DNA from: Halieaceae bacterium MED-G27
GTDB taxonomy: Bacteria; Pseudomonadota; Gammaproteobacteria; Pseudomonadales; Halieaceae
NCBI GenBank assembly: GCA_002456975.1
Contig: NTKA01000003.1
Coordinates: 1-64,000 of the forward strand
Length of the DNA stretch: 64,000 nucleotides
Direction: 5' to 3'
How positions within the stretch are numbered: position 1 is the first letter of the stretch; each line of letters begins with the position of its first letter. The notes under the pieces were generated by a model. It was given only the letters and a program-made list of their open reading frames with translations, searched no databases and was not told the DNA's origin. Made by a program: the position numbers and the translations under genes. Below, piece after piece: positions 12,406 through 21,883 of the stretch.

Positions 12406-13887
12406 TTAAAAACCGCCCGTATCGCTTTCAGGATAGGTGGGAAACCGGATCCCAGCCATCTTCTCGAGCACGCGATAAACCTGACAGCTATAACCGTATT
12501 CGTTGTCATACCAGAGATAGATAACCGCACTCTTACCATTGACGATTGTTGCTTGCGCATCGAACACACAAGCAGCTCGTGAGCCGACAAAATCGGTGGA
12601 TACGACCTCAGGCGAATTCGAGTAGTCGATCTGTTTTTTGAACGCAGAATGCAGCGCCGCTTGACGCATGAACTCGTTGAGCTCTTCCTTGGTCGTTTCT
12701 CGTCCGAGCGTGACGTTTAAAATGGCCATTGAGACATTGGGCGTGGGAACACGGATAGCGTTACCCGTCAGCTTACCCTCTAGCTCTGGTAATACCTTCG
12801 CCACGGCTTTCGCGGCGCCGGTCTCGGTAATGACCAAATTCAATGGCGCACTGCGGCCGCGACGATCAGCCTTGTGATAGTTATCAATCAGGTTTTGGTC
12901 GTTGGTAAACGCGTGCACTGTTTCGACGTGACCTACCTGAATGGCGTATTCGTCGTTGAGTGCTTTAAGCGGCGGTACGATGGCATTGGTTGTACAGGAT
13001 GCCGCAGAAAGAATCCGGTCATCGGCCGAGATTTCGTGATGATTGATGCCGGCGACTATATTCTTGATATCGCCCTTGCCGGGTGCGGTCAGAATGACCT
13101 TACTGACCCCATTGGCCTTGAGGTGACGCGACAGTCCATCCTTGTCTCGCCAGACGCCCGTATTATCGATCACCAGGCAGTCGTGAATACCATATACCTC
13201 GTAATCAACGTCCTCGGGTGCGTCCGCGTAAATAACCTTTATTTCATTACCGTTAGCTACGAAGGATTGGCGCTCTTCATCGACCCGGATCGTGCCATCG
13301 AAGGCACCGTGCACCGAATCTCGACGCAATAAGCTCGCGCGCTTGGTCAGGTCATCCTCAGCTTTACCTCGACGCACGACCACCGCCTTGAGACGCAAGT
13401 TGTCTCCGCCATCGGTCTTCGCTACCAAAATGCGGGCCATCAAACGACCAATTCGCCCAAAGCCGAATAGAACGACATCGCGAGGCTCCGGCTTTGTGTA
13501 CTCGGCGTCGATCAGGTGATCAAGCTCGGACTCAACGAAGTCCCCGAGATCACGACCATTCCCAGCGTCGTCATCGAAATACGCCACCGATAGACGGCCA
13601 ATGTCGATGTGCGAAGCGCCTAACTCCAAGTTTTCCATCGCCTGAAGCACTCGAAAGGTCTCAAACTCCGATAGTTCGTTGTTCTCGACCTGCCGAACCC
13701 AACGGTGGGTCTTCATAATATCCAGCACTGATAAATTGACGAGTGATTTGCCGTAGATATAACACTTAAGGTTCCGCTCCCGCGCCAGCTTGCCAACCAT
13801 CGGTATCATGGCTTCGGCGAGGGCTTCTCGCTCCTTCCAATCGGTAAAGTAGTCGTCGGGTCGTTTACGTTTTCGTTGCTCGGTCAT
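12406..13887 (-). CDS. Glyceraldehyde-3-phosphate dehydrogenase, long N-extended form
   Basis: GFGRIGRL, active-site SAASCTTNAIVPPLKAL, C-term WYDNEYGYS. Start at MTEQRKRKRPDDYF. About 150 aa N-terminal extension, as in the PA3001-like type. Confidence 0.9.
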   Translation of the reverse strand: MTEQRKRKRPDDYFTDWKEREALAEAMIPMVGKLARERNLKCYIYGKSLVNLSVLDIMKTHRWVRQVENNELSEFETFRVLQAMENLELGASHIDIGRLSVAYFDDDAGNGRDLGDFVESELDHLIDAEYTKPEPRDVVLFGFGRIGRLMARILVAKTDGGDNLRLKAVVVRRGKAEDDLTKRASLLRRDSVHGAFDGTIRVDEERQSFVANGNEIKVIYADAPEDVDYEVYGIHDCLVIDNTGVWRDKDGLSRHLKANGVSKVILTAPGKGDIKNIVAGINHHEISADDRILSAASCTTNAIVPPLKALNDEYAIQVGHVETVHAFTNDQNLIDNYHKADRRGRSAPLNLVITETGAAKAVAKVLPELEGKLTGNAIRVPTPNVSMAILNVTLGRETTKEELNEFMRQAALHSAFKKQIDYSNSPEVVSTDFVGSRAACVFDAQATIVNGKSAVIYLWYDNEYGYSCQVYRVLEKMAGIRFPTYPESDTGGF

Positions 13888-14037
13888 GGCGAGTGTGGTC
13901 CTACAAATGCGCTCTCTTTGGAGCTTGAGTTTTGAGTGTTTGTGTATTATCGCGCCGACAGATCTTGTACAGCAATGGCTCAATAGTGGTAGTCGTTGGC
14001 ACTGCGGCGTAAAATCCGTGTTCACCGCGAGAGCCGC

Positions 14038-17000
14038 ATGACTTTACATCACGACATCCTCACACAACTTCCTTGGCCAAACGGCGCAGGTAAGCGATCG
14101 GCCGTCGGTCCGCTGATGGGCGGCCGCGAGTCGCTATTGTTAGCTGAGCTAGCGAAAGAAATTCCATTAATAGTCGTTATTACCGCTACAACATCTGCCG
14201 CCCGAACATTGGAATCAGAAATACCGTTCTATGCCGATAAAACACTCGAGGTGCTGGTGGTTCCCGATTGGGAAACCCTGCCCTACGACCATTTCTCACC
14301 TCACGAGGACATTATCTCTGAGCGGCTCACCGCGCTGTCACGCCTCCCAACGCTAGAGCGAGGGATTGTCATCATCCCGATGACAACTTTGATGCATCGC
14401 ACTCCGCCACAGCACTACGTGGCGAGCAATGTGTTGACCCTAACCGAGGGGCAGCCCCTAAACACTCGACAACTAGTGACTAACCTGTCGTTGAGTGGCT
14501 ATCGAGCCGTGGATACCGTGATGGAGCACGGAGAATACGCGACGAGAGGGTCGCTGATTGACCTCTACCCCATGGGAAGCGATCTACCGCTTCGTGTCGA
14601 CGTGTTCGATGATGAAATCGAATCAATGCGGAGTTTCGATCCTGAGTCCCAGCGAACCGTGGCGAGGCTCCCAACCATCAACGTTTTGCCTGCCCGCGAG
14701 TTCCCCATGGATCGAGCTGGCATCGAGCTGTTCAAGCTCAATTGGTACCGAACCTTTGACGGTGATCCTGAACAAGCCAGTGTGTTCAACGAAGTGTCGG
14801 CTGGCCGGGTTCCGTCAGGCGCTGAGTATTATCTGCCACTGTTTTTTGGTGAAACACAGACTCTTTTTGACAATCTCCCCGAAAGCGTACCGCTGGTGAC
14901 CGTCGGGATGCACTACGAGGCTGCCAATCGATTTTGGACCGAAGTAATTGATCGCTACGACAACTACGGTATCGATCCACGCAGACCGTTGCTGCCCCCT
15001 GCCACCCTGTTTGTTCCCACCGAAGATCTCTACCAACAACTCGGTCAGTATTCCGTGTTGGAGCTAAAAGCTGAGTCAGACGCTCCGGTAAACCTCCGGG
15101 TCGACAGTGAAATACCTGACGTCATCCGCCCACACTACGACGGTGAGTTACGTGGTGTTGATCGCTTACAAGCACTGTTCCGCGCTCATGATGATCGGCT
15201 CCTACTGAGTGTCGAAACAGCAGGTCGACGCGAGATCATTCTCGAGTCGCTCGCCAAAGCAAATATCCCCACACCCGTATTCAGTTGCTTCGATGAGTTC
15301 CTCAATAGCGACGAACCATTTGGCGTCATTGTCAGCAACCTCGTTCGCATGATGTATGTCAGCCCCAATCAAGTGGCCGTCATCACTGAAGACCAGTTAT
15401 TTGAGCAACGGGTGTCCCAAAAGCGACGCCGGCGAAAAACCGAAGAGACCGATGCTCAAGCCATTATCAGAGATTTGACCGAGCTTCGCCCTGGCTATCC
15501 AGTCGTTCATTTAGAGCATGGGGTCGGGCGATACATTGGGCTCGAAACACTGGTTATCGATGGTAGTGAGGCTGAGTTTCTGCATCTCGAATACGCCGCC
15601 AATGATAAACTGTATGTCCCTGTGGGTTCGCTCCATTTGATCAGCCGCTACTCTGGCGGTGATCCCGACTCGGCACCGTTACATCGATTGGGTAGCGAGC
15701 AGTGGTCAAAAGCGCGCCAAAGGGCCTCCAAGAAAGCCTCCGATGTTGCCGCACAATTGCTCGAGGTCTATGCCAAACGAGCCGCTAAAACCGGTTATCA
15801 ACACGGCGTCGATGAAGAGCAGTGGCAGCGGTTCTGCGATAGTTTCCCATTTGAAGAAACCCCAGACCAAACTTTGGCTATCGAGGCCGTCAAAAATGAT
15901 ATGTGCGCTGAACGTGTCATGGACCGTTTGGTGTGCGGCGATGTCGGCTTCGGCAAGACCGAGGTGGCGATGCGTGCAGCGTTCATCGCCACGCAAAATC
16001 AGAAACAAGTCGCGGTGTTAGTGCCGACCACTCTGCTCGCCCAGCAACATTTCAATAACTTTGTAGACCGCTTTGCCGACTGGCCAGTGACCGTAGAGGT
16101 AGTATCGCGGTTCAAAACAGCGGCGGATGTCAAAGCGATTAGCCGGCGTCTGGAAAAAGGCGAAATCGACATCCTCGTTGGAACCCACAAATTGCTGCAG
16201 ACCGACTTTGAATTTCGGGACCTGGGGCTTTTGATCATCGATGAAGAGCACCGGTTTGGCGTTAAGCAAAAAGAAGCGATTAAAGCGCTCCGCTCTGAGG
16301 TCGACATACTGACGATGACAGCGACGCCCATCCCTCGAACGCTCAACATGTCATTGGGTGGCCTTCGCGATTTATCGATCATTGCCACCCCTCCTGCGCG
16401 ACGACTGAGCATCAAGACGTTTGTCAAAGAGTACAACGCAGGCTTAGTGAAAGAGGCGATTCTCAGGGAAACTCTGCGAGGTGGTCAGGTCTATTACCTG
16501 CATAATGAAGTCCGAACCATCAAGGAGACCCAGCGCAAACTAAGCGAGATGTTGCCCGAGTTAAGTTTTGGTGTGGCACACGGACAGTTGCGCGAGCAGG
16601 AACTCGAACGAGTCATGTCCGATTTTTACCATCAGCGCCACCATGTTTTGGTCTGCTCAACTATCATTGAGACCGGCATCGACATTCCTAATGCCAACAC
16701 CATCATCATTGATCGCGCCGATAAATTTGGACTAGCTCAACTCCATCAGTTGCGAGGCCGGGTGGGTCGGTCGCATCATCAGGCCTACGCCTACCTCACT
16801 ACCCCACCGAGGTCGGCACTCACAGCCGATGCGGAAAAGCGACTGGAGGCCATCGAGGCCGCGGGTGCCCTAGGCGCCGGCTTCGCGCTCGCCTCTCAGG
16901 ACATGGAGATCCGTGGTGCCGGAGAACTGTTGGGTGACGAGCAGTCGGGGCAGATCGAACAGGTCGGCTTTGGGCTGTATCTTGAAATGCTCAATCGCGC

Positions 17001-17502
17001 AGTTGAAGCCCTGCGAAAAGGTGAGATCCCGGATGCTGATGCCCCGCTAGATGCAGGCACCGAAATAAAGCTCCATGGCTCGGCTCTGATTCCCGATGAT
17101 TATCTTCCCAATATTTCAACGCGGCTGGTGCTTTACAAGCGAATAGCCAAAGCCGAAGACGCGGAGGCAATTAAAGATATACAGGTCGAGATGATCGATC
17201 GGTTCGGCTTGCTACCAGACCCGGTAAAGCTACTGTTTGAGCAAGCGCAGCTTCGAGTCCGTGCGCGGACTCTTGGCATCGTCGATATCGACGTTGGACA
17301 GAGTGGTGGTAAGGTCAAGTTTGATCCCTCTACACCGGTTCCGGTGACAGCACTGATCGGATTGCTTCAGCGAGAACCAAAGGTATTTAAACTGGCAGAT
17401 TCAGATACCTTGAGGTTTACTAAAGAGATGGATGACGTCTTTGCTCGAAAACAATACGTTGAGCATCTCTTGGGAGAATGGGAAAGCGCATGCGCCAGCT
17501 AA
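14038..17502 (+). CDS. mfd: Transcription-repair coupling factor
   Basis: GDVGFGKTEVAMRAAF, DEEHRFGVKQKE, TATPIPRTLNMSL, RGRVGRSHHQAYAYL; 1150+ aa. Confidence 0.96.
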   Translation: MTLHHDILTQLPWPNGAGKRSAVGPLMGGRESLLLAELAKEIPLIVVITATTSAARTLESEIPFYADKTLEVLVVPDWETLPYDHFSPHEDIISERLTALSRLPTLERGIVIIPMTTLMHRTPPQHYVASNVLTLTEGQPLNTRQLVTNLSLSGYRAVDTVMEHGEYATRGSLIDLYPMGSDLPLRVDVFDDEIESMRSFDPESQRTVARLPTINVLPAREFPMDRAGIELFKLNWYRTFDGDPEQASVFNEVSAGRVPSGAEYYLPLFFGETQTLFDNLPESVPLVTVGMHYEAANRFWTEVIDRYDNYGIDPRRPLLPPATLFVPTEDLYQQLGQYSVLELKAESDAPVNLRVDSEIPDVIRPHYDGELRGVDRLQALFRAHDDRLLLSVETAGRREIILESLAKANIPTPVFSCFDEFLNSDEPFGVIVSNLVRMMYVSPNQVAVITEDQLFEQRVSQKRRRRKTEETDAQAIIRDLTELRPGYPVVHLEHGVGRYIGLETLVIDGSEAEFLHLEYAANDKLYVPVGSLHLISRYSGGDPDSAPLHRLGSEQWSKARQRASKKASDVAAQLLEVYAKRAAKTGYQHGVDEEQWQRFCDSFPFEETPDQTLAIEAVKNDMCAERVMDRLVCGDVGFGKTEVAMRAAFIATQNQKQVAVLVPTTLLAQQHFNNFVDRFADWPVTVEVVSRFKTAADVKAISRRLEKGEIDILVGTHKLLQTDFEFRDLGLLIIDEEHRFGVKQKEAIKALRSEVDILTMTATPIPRTLNMSLGGLRDLSIIATPPARRLSIKTFVKEYNAGLVKEAILRETLRGGQVYYLHNEVRTIKETQRKLSEMLPELSFGVAHGQLREQELERVMSDFYHQRHHVLVCSTIIETGIDIPNANTIIIDRADKFGLAQLHQLRGRVGRSHHQAYAYLTTPPRSALTADAEKRLEAIEAAGALGAGFALASQDMEIRGAGELLGDEQSGQIEQVGFGLYLEMLNRAVEALRKGEIPDADAPLDAGTEIKLHGSALIPDDYLPNISTRLVLYKRIAKAEDAEAIKDIQVEMIDRFGLLPDPVKLLFEQAQLRVRARTLGIVDIDVGQSGGKVKFDPSTPVPVTALIGLLQREPKVFKLADSDTLRFTKEMDDVFARKQYVEHLLGEWESACAS

Positions 17503-19211
17503 CGATTCGGTCCGTTGTCGCGCTAGCTCTAGTTGGCGCGCAGTGCGCAAGCTCACAACCGCAGCGTGCATCCATCGGCGCTAATCTCGACGAGCCCTCT
17601 GGCTGGCTGCGATTCGAAGTAGCTGTGTTTGTAGACACGGACGAAGAAACCCTTAAGTCGGAGGCGTGGCCTGTCGCCCCGACACTGAATTACGACAACA
17701 ACAGCCGCTGGCTGACTGAGTTTGACGAGACCGCGGGCTTACTCGACGAGTACCCCACCGCTGAGTTAATTGTGCATCCCAATGGCAGCATTACCGTTGT
17801 TGAGCCAGAGCCTCTCGCCCCTAGTACTGAAGCAGACTTGCTATCAGAAAACGATGCCGTTGAAGCCTCAGATTCAGCGATTGTTGACATGGATGACGTC
17901 GCTGCGCTGAGAGATGAATTTGAACCGGATAGGTCCGGCAACCAAAGCCGGGCGATAACCTCTCTCAGCTTGCTTCAAGAAGTACTGGATGCCAATGATC
18001 TATCGGCGCCAAGCGACACTGCAAGCCCTGAGATAAGCAACCCTAAGACAGTAACCGACGACACTGAGGAAGCACCGGCAGACACCGCTGTTCCCATGGA
18101 GCAATTGCTGACTGATCCGCAGACCGATGAGTTGGTAGCAATGGATGAGTTGATGGCTGACACCATAGGTGATGGCGCAACACCGACAAGCGACGACGTT
18201 GCCGGCGGCGTGAACTTACCCGTAGGTGCCGACGGTGAAGCTGCGGGGGCTCGAGAAGGGTCATTGCCCAGTGAGCTAACCGATCCTGACTTGGTAGGCA
18301 CCAGAGATCCTGAGAGCGGACAGCCGATGCCTGAGGATATTTTCGAGCTGCCGGGTTTTCGAGTGGGCGGTGGTCTTGAGGACGACTTGCAAAGCCCCTC
18401 TATCGATTGGTTGGACACGCTTCCAGAGGTCACAGACCAGCTCGATACTGTTGAAGAAGATAGCGATAGCAGTCTGGCGACAGCCCCACCAGCGCTTCCG
18501 ACAGCCTTCGAAGAGCTCTCTCTCGAGATGCTTACACAAGGACTCGAGTCGCTCAAAAAAGCAACGTCTAAGACGCCGGCTTTCTCTGCCGCTTGGGTAC
18601 AGCCAAACGACGCCGAGCCACAGCCACTTATTGTGGATACATGGCTGGGCACCACTGATTGGCCAGAATTACAGGGCACGCTGAGGATTGATATTAAGGA
18701 AACCCCTGAGCTCAGCACCAATTTATGGCTCAATACAAACGGGGCTTACATGCCAGAAAATTTCAATGCCGCCCCACCGCCCGAGCCCGAGACGCGACTG
18801 ACAATTGTCGAAGCCCCTGATGAACTCAGCAAGCCCGCGCCACCCGACGAGGCCACCTTTGTTGATATGTCGACGGGTTTGAGCACACAGGCTAAGGCTG
18901 AACCAGCAGATGAATCAATCGCTGCCTTCGACAACCAACCTATCAACTGGGGATGGCGGCACAGTATCGCCCTCAGACAGTCTCGCCCTTTGCGAGAAGG
19001 CTATATCCGATACATCGACCACCCTGCTCTGCAAGTTATCGGTGTCTGGCGCGAGGTGACTTGGGGCGAACTATATGAGATGGGGGAGCGCGAAAAACTT
19101 AAGCGTGAAATTGATACTCTGACGCGCGCATTGACGGCCCCCCCAACCGTCAATCAAGCGTCAGGCGCAGAAAGCGCGCTCAATTCTGACTTGCCGCCGA
19201 AGACCCCATAA
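17478..19211 (+). CDS. CsiV-like secreted protein with a long acidic low-complexity insert
   Basis: N-term signal-like region; WLRFEVAVFVDTDEETLKSEAWP near the N-terminus and WGWRHSIALRQSRPLREGYIRYIDHPALQVIGVWREV at the C-terminus resemble CsiV; directly downstream of mfd. Confidence 0.7.
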   Translation: MGKRMRQLTIRSVVALALVGAQCASSQPQRASIGANLDEPSGWLRFEVAVFVDTDEETLKSEAWPVAPTLNYDNNSRWLTEFDETAGLLDEYPTAELIVHPNGSITVVEPEPLAPSTEADLLSENDAVEASDSAIVDMDDVAALRDEFEPDRSGNQSRAITSLSLLQEVLDANDLSAPSDTASPEISNPKTVTDDTEEAPADTAVPMEQLLTDPQTDELVAMDELMADTIGDGATPTSDDVAGGVNLPVGADGEAAGAREGSLPSELTDPDLVGTRDPESGQPMPEDIFELPGFRVGGGLEDDLQSPSIDWLDTLPEVTDQLDTVEEDSDSSLATAPPALPTAFEELSLEMLTQGLESLKKATSKTPAFSAAWVQPNDAEPQPLIVDTWLGTTDWPELQGTLRIDIKETPELSTNLWLNTNGAYMPENFNAAPPPEPETRLTIVEAPDELSKPAPPDEATFVDMSTGLSTQAKAEPADESIAAFDNQPINWGWRHSIALRQSRPLREGYIRYIDHPALQVIGVWREVTWGELYEMGEREKLKREIDTLTRALTAPPTVNQASGAESALNSDLPPKTP

Positions 19212-19216
19212 TCAGA

Positions 19217-20326
19217 CTAGCCATTGTCTGGCTGTGTAGGTGCCTGGTCCTCAATGGTTTGATGAAAGATTGTCTGTGTTGGGAACGCTACCTCTGCCTC
19301 ATGCCTCTCGACAATCGCCAAAATCTTCAACAGGACATCTTCTTTGATCCCGTGATACTCCACCCAGTTTGTGGTTTTGGTGAAGGCGTAGACGAAAAAC
19401 TCCAGGGCTGAGGCTCCCATGTGGTTAAAGTTCACGATCAGTGTTCGATCCTGCGCGATATCCTCATGTTCAAGCAACATAGCCCTGACCGCTATGACAA
19501 TGTCTGACATTCGATCCGCGTCTGAGTAGCGGATTCCAATAGTCTCGTATATGCGGCGGTTGGTCATCCGCGATGGATTTTCCAAAGCCACACTCGAGAA
19601 GGTGGAATTAGGTACGTAGAGTGGACGCTGATCGAAGGTTCGAATACGTGTGACCCGCAGACCGATTTCCTCTACCGTGCCTTCGATACTTCGGTCGGGA
19701 GATCGAATCCAATCGCCCACCGCAAATGGCCGGTCCAGATAAATACTGAGCCCGCCCAGGAAATTAGCGAGTAAATCCTTCGCCGCGAAACCAACGGCGA
19801 TGCCACCGATCCCACCGAACGCCAAAAGCCCCGACACCGATACACCTACCGACTGTAAGACCATCAACAGCGCGAGCACCCAAACCGTAATTCTCGCTAG
19901 TCTTGCCACAGAATTGATGGTTGCACGATCGTCAGAGTCTCGGGGCCCACGGTGCTCAGCTAACAATTCCTGCTCTATCCCAGATGACAGACGATGTAGC
20001 AACCACCCAATGAGTAGTATGGCGGCGGTATCCCCCACCTGAAGCAAATTGGCTCGCAGCGATTCAGCACCCTCAAACAAACCGAGCGATAAATAGATCA
20101 GGCAGACCCACATCGCGTATTCGGCAGGTGGCGAGATCGAGTAGTACAGGACGTCGTCCCAACGAGCATCAGTCGTATCTGCAAACACACCCAATTTGGC
20201 AACAGATCGTCTGATTAGCCAGTGCGCGACGACACCGCAAAGCAATAAGGCCGCGAGTCCAACGACAGACACAGGCAATCCAATCTGTTCGGCCAAAGGA
20301 GTCAAAGTGGATATCAGGGTTTCCAT
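19217..20326 (-). CDS. Mechanosensitive ion channel family protein (MscS-type)
   Basis: GGIGGIAVGFAAKDLLANFLGGLSIYLDRPFAVGDWIRSPDRSIEGTVEEIGLRVTRIRTFDQRPLYVPNSTFSS. Confidence 0.92.
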   Translation of the reverse strand: METLISTLTPLAEQIGLPVSVVGLAALLLCGVVAHWLIRRSVAKLGVFADTTDARWDDVLYYSISPPAEYAMWVCLIYLSLGLFEGAESLRANLLQVGDTAAILLIGWLLHRLSSGIEQELLAEHRGPRDSDDRATINSVARLARITVWVLALLMVLQSVGVSVSGLLAFGGIGGIAVGFAAKDLLANFLGGLSIYLDRPFAVGDWIRSPDRSIEGTVEEIGLRVTRIRTFDQRPLYVPNSTFSSVALENPSRMTNRRIYETIGIRYSDADRMSDIVIAVRAMLLEHEDIAQDRTLIVNFNHMGASALEFFVYAFTKTTNWVEYHGIKEDVLLKILAIVERHEAEVAFPTQTIFHQTIEDQAPTQPDNG

Positions 20327-20409
20327 AAGGCGGGCTACGTTTCAAATACAAGATGGCGTAACGCTAACCGATGATCAGCAATCAAGCCACTACTGTACAA
20401 AAAAAAACA

Positions 20410-20425
20410 CTGGATATATCATCAG
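20410..20425 (+). promoter_or_regulatory. Candidate LexA (SOS) box
   Basis: CTGGATATATCATCAG fits CTG-N10-CAG, 27 bp upstream of the lexA ATG. Confidence 0.75.
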
Positions 20426-20452
20426 TACTCTCCATCTAACTAGGCGATAGCT

Positions 20453-21046
20453 ATGAGTAAACTAACAGCGCGACAGCAGCAGGTACTGGACGTTATTCGC
20501 GGTAGTCTCGACGAAACCGGCATGCCCCCCACTCGCGCAGATATCGCTCGGACACTTGGCTTCAAGTCAGCGAATGCCGCTGAAGAGCACCTGAAAGCTC
20601 TCGCCAAAAAGGGAGTCATCGAGCTCGTAGCAAGTACCTCACGAGGTATCCGGCTGACCGAACAAACTGGCTTACCCATTGTAGGTCGAGTGGCGGCCGG
20701 AGCGCCCATCCTCGCGCAGGAGCATGTAGACAACTACTGCGATCTTTCGCCGAGTTTTTTCTCGCCGCCGGCGCATTATCTTCTAGAGGTGAAAGGCGAC
20801 AGCATGATCAATGCCGGTATTTTTGATGGTGATCTGCTCGCCGTGCACAGCACCTGTGACATCAGAGAGGGACAAATCGCTGTGGTTAAGATCGAAGATG
20901 AGGTGACAGTGAAGCGATGGCACCGTACAAGTTCGTCTCACGTGTCCCTGGTTGCAGAGAATCCAGATTATGCACCGATAGAAGTTAACCTGGCAGAGCA
21001 ATCAGTATCGATTGAGGGTATCAGCGTCGGTGTTATCCGACGCTGA
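20453..21046 (+). CDS. lexA: Transcriptional repressor LexA
   Basis: [39 protein letters not shown]; cleavage site VAAGAP; KGDSM catalytic Ser. Confidence 0.97.
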   Translation: MSKLTARQQQVLDVIRGSLDETGMPPTRADIARTLGFKSANAAEEHLKALAKKGVIELVASTSRGIRLTEQTGLPIVGRVAAGAPILAQEHVDNYCDLSPSFFSPPAHYLLEVKGDSMINAGIFDGDLLAVHSTCDIREGQIAVVKIEDEVTVKRWHRTSSSHVSLVAENPDYAPIEVNLAEQSVSIEGISVGVIRR

Positions 21047-21051
21047 TCAGA

Positions 21052-21312
21052 TTAGTGTACGGTCCTAGGAGTCGGTGGCTCGCTGGAATTAGAGGTCTCA
21101 ATTTCCACGCCTGACATCTCGGCCATCTTTGCAGCGGCCTGAATGCCCGCCTGAATCATTGCCTTCGCGACCTCAAGGTTGTGGTCCATCAGGTATGCGC
21201 TTGTTTCCTCTGAAAATTGAATACTCACTAAGGGCTCAGACTCGTCGTCTGCACGCTGGAGAACAATTTCGCCATCACCGAGGTCTACAATTTCTAACAG
21301 GGAAGTGGTCAC
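21052..21312 (-). CDS. Conserved hypothetical small protein
   Basis: 86 aa, compact ORF in the lexA-topA interval; position comparable to PA3009 (from memory). Confidence 0.7.
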   Translation of the reverse strand: MTTSLLEIVDLGDGEIVLQRADDESEPLVSIQFSEETSAYLMDHNLEVAKAMIQAGIQAAAKMAEMSGVEIETSNSSEPPTPRTVH

Positions 21313-21400
21313 AGGGCATACCTCACTACATATCGTATGTTCGGGCTGACAGTAACACTATAAATCGGGTTTTGCCAACTTCTAAAACTGCTCGCGCAAA

Positions 21401-21865
21401 TCACGATTCTTCAATCGCATCCGACTGTCGCTGCAGCAGTGATTCCAAGGCATCGCGCCACTCTGTCACTTTAGCTAGATCAGGGTAGGAACCCTCAGAG
21501 ACTAGAATGTTACTCGCCTGGCGCGCGGGCATCCCCAATGGAATGGGTGAAGTTAACGCTTTTAACCAACCACTTTGCTCGAGCAATTGAAGCTCCTTAA
21601 CCTCGGGAGGCTGCTCGATACCGGCTGGAAGCGCAGTTAGTGCCTGTGTGTTGTGAGGCGGTTTACTCGGCAACTGACTTTCTCGGCGCAGGGCTATTAA
21701 AAACCAACCATAAGCATCGAGCAGGTGGAGCTTCACTGCCGGGGCAAATGCCGCATTTAGGGCATTCACCGGTGACTTAGCCGCAAGCTCCGACTGAGCC
21801 CAGCTTTCGATCAAGATCGATGCCATGTACATCGAATGATTTGCAAACGCCTGGGCTTGGCTCAT
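21401..21865 (-). CDS. Conserved hypothetical protein (DUF6586-like by position)
   Basis: 154 aa, directly downstream of topA; family assignment from synteny only. Confidence 0.6.
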   Translation of the reverse strand: MSQAQAFANHSMYMASILIESWAQSELAAKSPVNALNAAFAPAVKLHLLDAYGWFLIALRRESQLPSKPPHNTQALTALPAGIEQPPEVKELQLLEQSGWLKALTSPIPLGMPARQASNILVSEGSYPDLAKVTEWRDALESLLQRQSDAIEES

Positions 21866-21883
21866 GCGCAGACAACCCTAGGA

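Noticed and set aside
17975-18733. 252-aa minus ORF, Ser/Val-rich
   Set aside because: Antisense to the acidic low-complexity region of the csiV-like gene; composition is the mirror of D/E-rich codons.
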